Shown: positions 25,501 through 35,102 of the stretch, one piece after another
Layout: every line of letters begins with the position of its first letter
How positions within the stretch are numbered: position 1 is the first letter of the stretch
DNA from: Cheilinus undulatus
Lineage: Eukaryota; Chordata; Actinopteri; Labriformes; Labridae
Reading direction: 5' to 3'
Length of the DNA stretch: 64,000 nt
Assembly: GCF_018320785.1 (NCBI RefSeq)
Contig: NC_054869.1
Location: 44,047,789 to 44,111,788 of the forward strand
Notes under the pieces: model-generated
What the model was told of the DNA's origin: nothing
Databases searched by the model: none
Seen by the model: the letters and a program-made list of their open reading frames with translations, nothing else
Made by a program: the position numbers and the translations under genes

Positions 25501-28500
25501 ATGGACTGAAATTAACAGTAAAGCAAATTATGACTTTAACATATGGTTGAAAAATGAAATTTTTAAATTGCAATTTAAATATTTTGCAGCTGAGGTGTTC
25601 TGGCTTACATGTCAGACACAGATGTAGGAGTAATTTCATGTTTGAGTGTAGAAATCCCAAAACTCACAGTCAACAATGATTTAACCCCCCAAGTCATGTT
25701 TTCCAGTTGAAATTAGAATAATAATAATCAAATCAAAATTGCAATAGAAGTCAAAATAATCACAATTCAGTTTTAACCATCTGGATTAATACTTTAGTTC
25801 CAAATTGTTCATTCACACCATCAGTAACAGTACTGACTGTTTCTGTGTTATGACGTTTATATTTGGGAATTCTAGTACAGGTTTGGGGACATACTTATGC
25901 TTAGGTCATAAACCTTCATGTACGTAAAACTGTTGTACACTGTTTGGTCACTGTTTGGTTCATACCTCTGTTTTGGGGTCACAGTCCAGTTTGGCACATG
26001 AAAAAGGAACATAAAGTCCCAAATTTATAATTCTAAATTTCCCTCTCTCATTATATTTTTAACTAGCTTTGGTGCAGCCTATACTTTGCTCCATCTAGTG
26101 ATGTTTAGAACTGTCAGTGGTGGTAGGTACAGCCTGTGATGTCACAAATGTGACAAAAGAGGGAAAAATTATGCATTTTACAGCAATTAGTCATATTAAT
26201 GATTATGAGGTGTGTTGTGACAGCGCCGTTGGTAAAAAGCTGGTGGAGTCATTACTCGAGCAAAATCCTGACTCATGTAGAGTGCTTAAATACATGCTTG
26301 TAGTCGGTGTTCTCTGTTTCTACCGGTCAGTGCATAGTCTTTGAAATGTTTATGCATCAATCAGTAATATTTTTCACTCTCTGCTTTCAAGCTTTTTAAA
26401 ACCAGCCAGGTATGAGAAGAGGGAAACGATGCTGGCTGGTCCCGCTTCTCTGCTGCTTTTGCAGTGAGAGCTAACTTTTCTTTTTCATGTGTTTTATTTT
26501 GTTTGTCTGCTTCTTCCTCTTCTTTGTTGGTTGTTTAATAGGGGTTAGCAAACACTTACTAACATTACTGCCACCTAGATTGGCAGGTAAATGCTGTCAC
26601 ATTTGTTTGCCCATAGTTTAGTGGTTTGCCATGTGACTATGTGCACCAAACTATAGTTTGGGAAAATACAAATACTGTTAGATCCCTACTGGTAAATAAA
26701 GCTTTTGGAGTACTGATTTCAATTAAAGACAAGTGACAAGCAGAGGTAGACAGTGCAACTAGTGGGCTATGGGTCTGTACTTCACAACTATCAACATTAA
26801 CGTAAAGTGACAGTTCAACTACTGTACTGGTAGAGACAATGCACATTGTGGCTTTGCCACTTATACCTTGGATTTTTAAAGTAATGTTTTATGGGCTTTA
26901 TGACTCTTGCTGTCCATCTAGTTTCATGTTTGGGTTGTGGGGGCCATTAGGGGCCACAAGGAAGAGTAGGTAATGAGTGTTGTTGATGCATTGAAACTGA
27001 CATGAACTGAGCTGATTCTGTGAAAGCTGACCATGCTGTTTGGATTTTGGTAACCACTGAACACCATGTAACTTAGTAGGGAATAAGTACAATGAGTGGT
27101 TTCCTCACTGAGTGCCTATTGTGGCATGAGGATCTTGTTCTGTTTCACATACTCATCCTTCTTCCTCTGGTTCTCCACAGGAGCTGAGACCTAAAGGCGT
27201 GGACGTTCGCCAGGATGAGCTGGGAGATATGGTTGATAAAGAAATGGCTGCAACATCGGCGGCTATTGAAGAGGCGGTCCGCAGGATTGACGTAAGCGGT
27301 GGCGGTCTTACTTTAAGAGAAAAAATATCTTGCTAAGACACACCCATAATAATGAACAGCTTATCTATGTTGGTACTCAAACATGTCTCGTGCCTTTGTG
27401 TTTAGGAAATGATGAATCAGGCCAGAAAAGACACAACAGGAATCAAACTGGAAGTCAATGAAAGGTTTGTTAAATTATGTTAAAATCTAAATGTAAACCT
27501 ATTTGGAGATGTGTCTTCCTTCAGAGACTTATAAATGCTGCATTTTTCAAAACCGGAAAGTCATTAACCCTTTAGGACCTGTGTCCATAGCCAGCTTTGT
27601 AGTGCTGGTAACGCTCATTTTTTCATTCAAAACCTATGTAGTCCAGCATTCTGAGCTCTAAGTACCCTGGGCAGAAAAAAACGCCCTCAGCGTTAGCTGT
27701 TTTTGTCTCTGTGCTTAAAGATCACATATTTTACTTTAAGACAAATTTATATTGGTCTCAGAGGTCCCCAAAACATGCCTCTGAGGTTTGTTGCTGAAAA
27801 AACACTTCAGTATTGGATTTTTGCATGTCTAAAAACCCCTCTGTTTCAGCCCTGCTCAGAACGAGCCGTGTCTGTGACTGTGGCTTTAAATGTTTATGAG
27901 ATGTCTTACTTTGCCCCTGACTCCCCCCTCTCAGGAAATGGATGTGGCTTAATGGATAAGGCGCAACTTTCTTCCAAGTGGGGAGTGTCAACTGAACCTG
28001 GGGGCGGTGCTAACTCCCCACATGACATGAGGGGAAAATCTGAGAACAACTTGTTTCAACACACATTTTCTGCAAGGTGTAGGAAGAGAGGGGGCGGAGG
28101 AAATAGATTTTTCTGATTCTTGTGGGGACTGTGGACAGGCCAGGGGCACATATTTGTGTTAGAAAAGCCTGAAAAGGTGTATTTTGCATAATATGTGACC
28201 TTTTAAAGCACTTTTGGTTAAAAACTGTTCAACTTTGGAACAGCGCTCACTCGTCAATGTCACTTCACTGGCCAATCAGAATCAAGAAGGGCAGGACTTC
28301 AGACAATTGCAGAAGAGAAATTCTTCCTCTTTCTTTGAGGATAGTTTTCAGGTCTGCAGCTGCTGCCTGTGTCAGGACTACAGGATTCCTTTACATTCTT
28401 CTGTATATTTCCTTGAAATACGGAAATACGAAGAACATATAGCAGTTTTAAAATGTTAAAGATTCTATTGAGGAAAGCAAAATTTATTTTTTGTAACGTA

Positions 28501-31500
28501 GCAACAAGGAACGCTGGTGAGAAGGAGGTAATCGGCACAGCCAGCGCAAAAAAGCCGACTTTTGCAAACCAGGTACCAGCATGGCAGCAGGACAGACATG
28601 TCCAATACTTACCACGCCCAATCAAAACACAGATTTCGATGCTTCATTTTGGTACCCCCTTACCCCAACATGCCAAACTGGTGATTATTGAACCAAAATT
28701 TCAGGCTTCAAGAATAGGCGGCTGTTTTAATTTTGTGGTAACCCTCTACTATGTTTTTCTATTACAGAATCCTCAACAGCTGCACAGACCTGATGAAGGT
28801 AACATATAAGCTAATGTTATCCTCTCTCACTGACTCTACAAAGTTTGTTCCCTGTTTTTTGAAATGCTACCATAATAATGTTTCTTCTCTTGGCTCTCTT
28901 TGTTTAGGCCATCCGCATGCTGATCATCGCGTCCACAGACTTGCAGAAGGAGATTGTTGAAGGAGGAAGGGTGAGTCATACTCATCATTTTGTCTGAGAG
29001 TTCAACAGCTTTTTCTTTCTGATACCAAACTGGTAGCTGCTCTACTCCATTCAGCAAAAAAAAAAAAGACAAACGGGACAAACAGACTGTGTATTTGTCT
29101 CATGAAGGGTGCAGCAACAATCAAGGAATTCTACGCCAGAAACTCTCGCTGGACTGAAGGACTGATCTCTGCGGCCAAGGCTGTGGGATGGGGAGCAACA
29201 GAAATGGTGTAAGTTAGACAACACAATGCAGCTTTAAAATGTAATGATGGTGTTTCATGTCATGTTTAAAATAATATATTCTGTTTTTGTTGTTTTTTTT
29301 TTTTACAAAGGCAATAAAATACAAGTTTAACGTTGCTATCAATCATCAATGAAGTATATGACATAAATTTATCAGAAGGGTAAAAAAGAAAAGCATAAGG
29401 AAAGGTCCAGGATTTACACATTTCTACAGCAGTCTGAGTTTCTTTGGGATCCTTTTAGTTCTTGATCATTTGCCATGAATAGTTTTGAGTGTCCTCAAAG
29501 TTTAAACTTATGCTTTGCTGTAAACCTTTCATGTCTTAGAGAGAAAGTCAGTTGTTCCATTCTATAAATTTCAGAGTAATTTCTCTGAATAGAGACTGTT
29601 GGAGAGATATTACTCTGCTTTTTCAGGTTATGTTTTGTCTTTACCTGCATCTTCACAGAGAGTCTGCTGATAAGGTTGTGCTGCACACCGGCAAATATGA
29701 AGAGCTGATTGTCTGCTCCCATGAGATTGCTGCGAGCACAGCACAGCTGGTGGCTGCATCAAAGGTAATATTCTCATCTCAAGGAGAAAACAAAAAACTT
29801 AACATATATTAAATTTGCTACTGAAATTTAATGCATGATGTTTTCCAAAGCTGTATAGTAGTATTACAAATTGCATGTAAACAAAAAGCACTAGTTGGCT
29901 TTAACTCTCCTTTATTATGTAATGTTCATTTGTATGCAGATGATATGACTTTGTATTGTTTCATATTGTCAAAAAGTTACAGCTTTCTTTCAGTATCCTT
30001 CAAAATGAAGCTGTAAGCATTAAGCTTGTTCTTAATTGTAGTGTAACAAAATTCATATTTTTTGAGTTTCAGCAGCAAAAAAGAATCTAAAAACTCAAAA
30101 TTTTACACCTTTACGTGGTCTGTTCAGGATCTTATGAATCTTTATGTGAGCCCAACATTTTCTGTCAGTCAGCGCCAGCAAATCAAGAACAGCTCCAACA
30201 AGTAAACTTCAGCTTTCTTTTTGCCTTTGTAACGTCATATCCTGGCTCCTGAGGTGCACCTTGTCCACCAGAAAAAAATGTGCCTTGAGGGACAGGGATG
30301 AAAGAACAACTTGAGAAGATTTAAGGGGCGGGACGTCCTGAAAGTTCCTGGAAATTTTCAGGAGTTCATGTGTGAAAGAGACTTTATTTTTGGCTTGTAG
30401 TATTGCGACTGTCATCTGGTATAACTAGAGTGCTCTCCTCTGCTCTCAGGTGAAGGCAGATCGTAACAGTAAGAAGCTGACGGTCCTCCAGCAGGCTTCT
30501 CGCCATGTGAATGAAATGGCGGCTAACGTGGTGGCTTCGACAAGGACGGGCCAGGAGCACCTAGAGGAGAAAGGTGAGTATAATTCAATCCATGGGCTTC
30601 ATTGTCAGACTGTGATGAACATTTGTTCAGTAACACTTCTCTTATGCAGATACTATGGACTTCTCTGGGATGTCCCTCATCAAACTAAGAAAAGAAGAAA
30701 TGGAGTCACAGGTAAGAAGCTGCTGTTGGTTACATTATAAATTAGATCCCTAAAATATTTTATATTTCTTGTTCGTAGCTTTTGTCGACATATTTTCGAT
30801 GACAACATACAGCCCAAACATAACTCAAAACCCTTAATGTAACCCTTTTAAATACACGTACCTGTGTTTGCATACTCATTCACACGTGCAGAAGGAGGCA
30901 GGGGTTTAACTAACCTGGCGACATTTCTCTGCACCACACATCAAGGACATAACAGCACTCATGTTTTTGCAAATATGATCGTAAGGTGAAAGCTGCCTAC
31001 ATAAGGAACAATCTAAAAATAGAAAAATTGACAAAATGAGCCCAAATGTTGTAGAAAAAGCCCAGAGGGTTATTCTCATTTATGCTGGCATTAAAAATGA
31101 TCAGTTTACAATTTCTCTACTTCTCTGAATAACCAACCAGTTCTTCTTTTGTTTTTTGATTTAAAAAGTTATTGAAGTTAAAATGCATCAGTGCATCAGA
31201 ACCAGTAAATGACCACTGGTTTGTCTGCTGTTCCTCAGGTGAAGGTGCTGGAGTTGGAATCCAGTTTGGAGAACGAGCGTCTGCGTTTGGGCGAGCTGAG
31301 GAAGAAACACTACGAGTTAGCTGGAGTTCCTCTCGATGAGGTTCCTGAAGGAAACGGCGACACCTCTTCACCCGCCAACATGTCACCAAAACCCAGCAAA
31401 CCTGCCCTTATGAAAAAACCTGCGCTGGCCCAGAAACCCAACTTATCCTCAAAACCCCGGTAAGATCTGTGAGGAAAGCGTTAGATGACGTTTCTCAGGA

Positions 31501-32853
31501 TGCACTGGTTTGTTTTATATTAGAAATAAAGCTTTGTTCAGAACGTCTACTTACTGTTCAGGTCAAAAATCCAGTATAATGCTCATTTTTCATTTAACTG
31601 GGACCTTTAAGCTAGTAACTAGATGTGGTAAGGACTTGGGTCTAAGACAGATTTCCCCAAAAGGAAAACTCATAATTGTATGGACTTGCATTGCATTATA
31701 TCATATTGTATTGTTTTGCATTGCATCGCATTGTTTTGTTCTATATCGTTCAGAGTAACATAGACAACCAGGATACAATTCACACCATGTCTTAACAACA
31801 TGCAAGTGTCAGGTATTGCATCACATAGTGCCTTTTATTCAGCATCGCACGCTCACTGTCTACACTGCATCTGTTAAATATTGGGATTCTCTGCCCTGTC
31901 AATTTCAGTTTTCCTTTGTAAAAAGGTGACTTTTTGTGCTTTTATTTTGAAAGCAGAGAAACACGATTGCTTCCACTTTGACACAAGTCAGAGCATAAAA
32001 TGTGGATCACAGAAGTGGATATTAGTTATGCACAACTATCTCCACCTTGTAAAACAAGACAAAAAGAAAATCAATGAAATTTTCCTGTCAGACATTCCTG
32101 GTTCCTGGTCATCTCCCTCTTTCCTTGTTCCTCATATGTGCCATGCAAGACATAAATTTGGACAGGTGACAATTTTAAAAGGTGGTTGATTGCTTTTTTT
32201 TTTGTTATTTATATAAAAAAGTTAAGTATAGGCAGGAAATATATATTTCCTCAAGGGGTTAATAAAGTGTATTAAGAAAGGGTACCCAACCCTATTGTAC
32301 TGCTTTGTATCAAATTGTTTTTGCTTTAAGGTTTGATATTTTATTGCAGTGGTTCCCAACCTTTTTTCTTTATAAGTGTTTTATTATAATTTTAGATAGG
32401 ATGTGCACATCTTTTTGCACATCTTAAAATCGTTTTGTATCCTTTGATACCATTTTCTACCCCTACCCTTTAGTTTTGTATCATATCGTATCTTTCAAAA
32501 TAATGTAGATTAACAGGGTATGCTTTAGGTTGTGTCAGCCTTGGAATTGATAAATCAAAAACAAGGTAACAAACAGAAAAAAGAAAAATGTCCTGTTGAG
32601 TACCATATGACACTAAAGTGACAATTAAATCCAATCCAGTGATCCACTTTGTGGATTGTGAGCAATATGTGTAATTGTACAATTCCCAAAACTATTGTCT
32701 GGCATGATATCAAATCATACCTTATGCTTTTCATGTTTTTGTTTCTTTGGTCAAAACTTACAAAAATTCAAGCTTGATATAATCTGTAGCTATGTATATA
32801 TGTTGTACCTATCTGTTAATATTTATGTCATCTTTTCTCTGTGTTACAGCTGA
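4581..32853 (+). CDS. hip1r: Huntingtin-interacting protein 1-related (HIP1R), 5'-partial, 31 exons visible
   Basis: Endocytic adaptor that binds phosphoinositides, clathrin light chain and F-actin at coated pits. Thirty consecutive exons with AG/GT borders join in one uninterrupted phase to about 1,031 residues; with a missing first exon of roughly 33 residues this equals the ~1,068-residue human protein, and the exon count (1 missing + 30 + 1) matches my recollection of 32 in human HIP1R. Order: ANTH domain, Asp-rich linker with FDQTFGPPNG, long coiled coil, THATCH/I-LWEQ actin-binding domain, short Lys/Pro tail. HIP1R rather than HIP1 because of KPVVVIPDED, FDQTFGPPNG, DYLVSRAEA, AADTIINGSAT and the MDFSGMSLIKL motif. 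Odd points: six consecutive Asp codons in the linker, and a C-terminus ending SSKPR, shorter than the human tail. The start codon lies left of the window. Exons are listed in the three block entries. Confidence 0.96.
4645..7133 (+). other. hip1r intron 2
   Basis: AT-rich intron with an AATT-type simple repeat near 6226-6248. A stretch around 5990-6062 ends in AATCTATTACTACAGCCCTAG, which resembles the end of a common fish hAT-type repeat, but no partner end was found. Nothing else recognised. Confidence 0.5.
6226..6248 (+). repeat. (AATT)n simple repeat
   Basis: Five to six AATT units in an AT-rich intron. Confidence 0.85.
7277..9752 (+). other. hip1r intron 3
   Basis: Contains the reverse-oriented Tc1-type non-autonomous element listed at 8666-9188. 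The end of another possible element (ATTGCCCAGCCCTA near 8557) resembles the ends of hAT-type fish repeats. The remainder is AT-rich with no gene signal. Confidence 0.5.
8666..9188 (-). mobile_element. Non-autonomous Tc1/mariner-like element, copy 1 (inverted)
   Basis: Ends in ATTTGTTAAGCACTGTA, and its interior (ACCATCCAGA, AAGTGCTTTAATGCGGAC, CTTCTCTGAGAAGTCAGAAA, CAACCACTAAAACT) is the reverse complement of the element at 62295-62810. The left inverted repeat is mostly deleted. The 64-residue open frame inside is a remnant of the transposase N-terminal region (ALHDAGWSLRQI-like on the opposite strand), not a gene. Confidence 0.7.
10283..10636 (+). mobile_element. Tc1-like MITE (354 bp) with TA target site
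   Basis: Left end AAGTGCATTCAGAAAGTATT and right end AATACGTTCTGAATGCACTG are inverted repeats flanked by TA on both sides. This is the signature of internally deleted Tc1 elements common in fish. No coding capacity remains. It lies in a hip1r intron. Confidence 0.75.
10981..16049 (+). other. hip1r introns 6 and 7 (flanking the exon at 12784-12845)
   Basis: Mostly featureless AT-rich sequence. A dispersed-repeat copy sits at 13638-13921. A conspicuously GC-richer block of about 500 bases (14,090-14,560) interrupts the AT-rich background and may be another transposon-derived segment. No coding exon is needed in either interval because the flanking phases join. Confidence 0.5.
13638..13921. 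repeat. Dispersed repeat family A, copy 3
   Basis: Collinear with copy 1 from CCACCAACAAGCTCC through TACTACTGGAGCTG, GAATGTGACAGACAGAGC and GAAACAGTCTATCTGGCATG. With copy 1 it sets the element length near 280 bases. Confidence 0.7.
17504..19879 (+). other. hip1r intron 13
   Basis: Contains a probable transposase-derived fragment around 17915-18180. The open frame on the minus strand at 18812-19036 (74 residues) has no family I recognise. No further exon is required by phase (E-A-Q-R-Y junction is intact). Confidence 0.5.
17915..18180. mobile_element. Probable transposase-derived fragment
   Basis: CATCTGTCCAAAGAATCTGAT followed by text resembling the reverse strand of fish Tc1-type transposase genes (GACTGCCTCTTGAG, AAAGGATTCTGAGCCGGCC). 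No inverted repeats found, so it is called by resemblance only. Confidence 0.4.
22171..22400 (+). mobile_element. Tc1-like fragment, left end
   Basis: TA followed by CAGTGTTTTCAGAAAGTATT, a typical Tc1 left terminus, then a T/A-rich decayed interior. No matching right end was found. Lies in a hip1r intron. Confidence 0.55.
23754..27180 (+). other. hip1r introns 22 and 23 (flanking the exon at 24812-24948)
   Basis: The first intron has a block from about 23,901 (ACCAGGGGTCATCAATGG) to 24,362 (GATGTGGCCCCTTGGGC) whose ends look weakly like hAT-type termini. The second, 2.2 kb, holds nothing I recognise. Confidence 0.4.
27719..28202. mobile_element. MITE flanked by TTAA, containing a tRNA-Arg-like segment
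   Basis: AGATCACATATTTTAC on the left and GCATAATATGTGACCTT on the right are imperfect inverted repeats, each directly bordered by TTAA, the target preferred by piggyBac-type elements. Interior is GC-richer than the surrounding intron and holds GTGGCTTAATGGATAAGGCG at 27944-27963, which looks like the 5' part of a tRNA-Arg. No transposase is present. Confidence 0.55.
29880..30020 (+). mobile_element. LINE reverse-transcriptase fragment (YADD motif)
   Basis: A short open stretch reads NVHLYADDMTLYCF; the YADD catalytic motif of non-LTR reverse transcriptase is encoded at 29933-29944. Only the catalytic-motif neighbourhood survives, in the sense orientation of hip1r and inside one of its introns. 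It is a dead fragment. Confidence 0.6.
31460..32849 (+). other. hip1r last intron (or retained 3' UTR)
   Basis: AT-rich, with a degenerate ATTGCATTGTATTG-like low-complexity stretch around 31,688-31,750 and a GTGGTTCCCAACC motif near 32,350 that resembles a dispersed-repeat end. If the donor at 31460 is not used, this becomes 3' UTR; the protein is the same either way. Confidence 0.45.
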
Positions 32854-33985
32854 AGTGATACGTGAACAGAAGAGGGAAAGGCTCCATATGAATGTTTTAA
32901 CTGACAGGGAACAATCGCCTTGTGAAAAGATTTTCCCTCCAAGTTATCAGCTTCAAATCTTCTGCTTCACCTCGCTCTTTTCCTCCTTTTTATTTCTTCC
33001 TGTTTTGCCAAGTAGCCTGATGTTTGACTCTTGATGCCTGTAAGGGAAACACTCTTGACCCCCTTTTTATTTTAAAGGTACATCATAAAGCCATCAGAAC
33101 CGAGTCTATTTTAACTTATTTGGGATCAGTAACAAAAATATGGTTATTTTACTTTTAGGTTGTGTGAAAATGTTTTTTTCTGCATTATGAAGATTTTAGA
33201 TGATCAAACATTGCTGATTCTTTTAGAAACCTCTCTGATAATCACAATTTAAACAAATCTTTTACTCCAGATTTTTCCATCATGCTTTCTACAACATCTT
33301 TGCTCACTGCTTTGGGTGTTCACTACAGAGCACGACATTTTTGTTAATGTTCACTGCGTACTTTTTGTGTTTGGTCCTATAGAAAACTGGGGACTTACTT
33401 TATGTGCATACATGTTGCTGCAAAAGTTTTACATACCTCTGGCTTTGCCTTCTCGGTGGACTATTTTCCTGTTGAGTGTAAAACATGTTTCTTTCTCTAC
33501 AGTACAAGACTGTCGCTGAGGCCTTGAAAAGTACTGTACTACTGCGCCGAATGAAACCTGTAAAGACACATAGTTTGTATAGGAGTGTACGCCTCACACC
33601 AAGTATAATTTATACATACACTTATCTCTTGAATGTCTCTGTGCTTGAGGAGAACCTGGATATTTTGTTAAAACCGAAAGATTTGATGCTTGTACATAAA
33701 TATCGGATGTAGGCATCCTTAACTATCAACGCTTCTTTCAGGCTGAATATGGTGACTTCAGGGTTAGTTTTTGGAAAATTACGATGGTGTTCAAATCCTC
33801 CTTGCCTCTGGGAGCTTTTCTTACAGGGTCTTAAAATGCATCTTTTTATGTTCTGTCTTTCCTCTGTTGAAAATGTCTTTATACACTCAGATCTATTAAT
33901 ATATTTTAGTAACGATATTGGTGGTTTCTCCTTGTAAGAACTGTAAATGTCCAATGAAAATGAACAATAAATGTTTGATTTAATG
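32850..33985 (+). other. hip1r: hip1r candidate terminal exon and 3' UTR
   Basis: A strong pyrimidine tract and TTACAG acceptor precede 32850. Joined to the CG left by the preceding exon they give CGC-TGA, so translation stops at once and the rest is 3' UTR to the polyadenylation signal near 33,966. An alternative acceptor (CTCTACAG ending at 33,502) would give a different tail, RTRLSLRP, before a stop. Intron retention also stops immediately, because the donor reads CGG-TAA. I favour the first model only on acceptor quality. Confidence 0.5.
33966..33971 (+). terminator. hip1r: Polyadenylation signal AATAAA of hip1r
   Basis: Canonical AATAAA followed within 20-40 bases by a GT-rich stretch (TTATTGTGTTAATTCTTTATGTTG), the usual mammal/fish cleavage arrangement. 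It is the first good site after the hip1r stop and lies 1.1 kb before rilpl1. Confidence 0.75.
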
Positions 33986-34091
33986 CCTTATTGTGTTAAT
34001 TCTTTATGTTGAAGCTGGTACGGATTTTGGGTAAAAAAAAAAAATATATATATATCTATATATATAGATATATATATATAGATATATATAG

Positions 34092-34126
<35 letters not shown>

Positions 34127-35069
34127 AATTCACAAGGCAAAATGGAAAGAGATTGAACAGTCAGTGGGAAAAGGAAAACCAGTTAATACAATGATCGGAG
34201 ATCCAGCCCTGTGTGATCATCTCATAGATCCCATAGATATTATATCATAGATAATAGAAGTAAACCAAAGGTAAGGCTAAATTAGCACATTAAACCATGC
34301 TTATGTTAAATATTATTTACTTTGGTGTTTCATTTAAAATTATCCTCCACTTTAATCGATAGGTACATTAAAATGGTTACATAAACACATTTTTTCTAAT
34401 ATTAAACTGGTTGTATTTCTTTGTCATAGGTAGCCTGCATTTGAGGTCAGGTTTTGTAAGCACAAAAGGTAATGCGGCAGTTATATCATGACATGCGCAG
34501 CAGGTATTCGAATTAATATAGTGTAAGCTGCTGCCTTCAAGCGCCGTTGTAAATGTGAGTTTATTTTGCAATTCTGATTTTTAACCTCTGATGATTTACA
34601 GAACTCGAAATCGTAACAAAACTAGGAATGTAAAGTAGCGTTTCATTGATAACAAACTCGTTATTTCCGCAATATAAAGCTCTGCATTTTCACTGTTAAC
34701 TTCTATGTCTATGACTGTCTTGTTCGTCTGTTTTTTTATTCTTCCAACATGTAACACCTATTCATTTAGCGTTAAAAATAAGAAATAGGTATACTATTAA
34801 AAATTTATTTTTAAAGAATAGAGAAATTTGAATCTATGCTACCACAAGGATACGTAGAATAAGGTGTATTCACTGATATGACCAAATTTCCGTAAATGCA
34901 TTGAACGCAGCATCAGGAATACCCAGTGTCCCGGGCGCTGGTAAAGTTTCAACTGTCAACAAACTTCAACATGTCCTCTCGGTGTTCAGATAGTTAGCTT
35001 GATTGAAACACTTTTACTAGACAAAATTTAAGTCCTCGAAGAGTGTCAGAGTATTCAAAGATATGCTTA
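33986..35069. other. Intergenic region hip1r-rilpl1
   Basis: About 1.1 kb. Holds an AT/GATA microsatellite (34033-34126) and then AT-rich sequence up to the rilpl1 5' UTR. The segment just before the rilpl1 ATG is richer in CG dinucleotides and must contain its promoter, but I see no clear TATA box at a defined distance. Confidence 0.5.
34033..34126 (+). repeat. (AT)n/(GATA)n compound microsatellite
   Basis: A short A-run, alternating TA with CTA/GATA interruptions, then about ten GATA units. Confidence 0.95.
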
Positions 35070-35102
35070 ATGTCGGGGGTACAGTTAAAGCCGAGGACAA
35101 AC

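Larger units (their letters stand above)
24812..31459 (+). other. hip1r: hip1r exons encoding the THATCH/I-LWEQ actin-binding domain and Lys/Pro tail
   Basis: Exons: 24812-24948, 27181-27291, 27406-27464, 28768-28798, 28908-28970, 29108-29208, 29659-29764, 30450-30573, 30650-30711, 31239-31459. Family hallmarks are VDKEMAATSAAIEEAVRRID, KLEVNERILNSCTDLMKAIR, FYARNSRWTEGLISAAKAVG, KYEELIVCSHEIAASTAQLV and a C-terminal latch-like helix ELRKKHYELAGV. The last exon ends in a low-complexity tail with repeated KPA/KPN units (KKPALAQKPN), which in mammalian HIP1R is the cortactin SH3-binding region. One exon is only 31 bases long, and its phase requires both neighbours. Confidence 0.95.

Noticed and set aside
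27944-27975. Possible tRNA-Arg gene
   Set aside because: Only the D-arm/A-box part resembles a tRNA; no anticodon stem, T-loop GGTTCGA or acceptor pairing follows.
33503-33527. hip1r final exon giving the tail RTRLSLRP
   Set aside because: A plausible acceptor, but the upstream acceptor at 32,850 is at least as good and the tail matches nothing known; kept as an alternative only.
35043-35102. Longer N-terminus for rilpl1 starting at GTG 35043 or ATG 35070
   Set aside because: GTG is not an expected start here, and ATG 35070 has T at -3 and T at +4; ATG 35103 has a strong context and fits family length.
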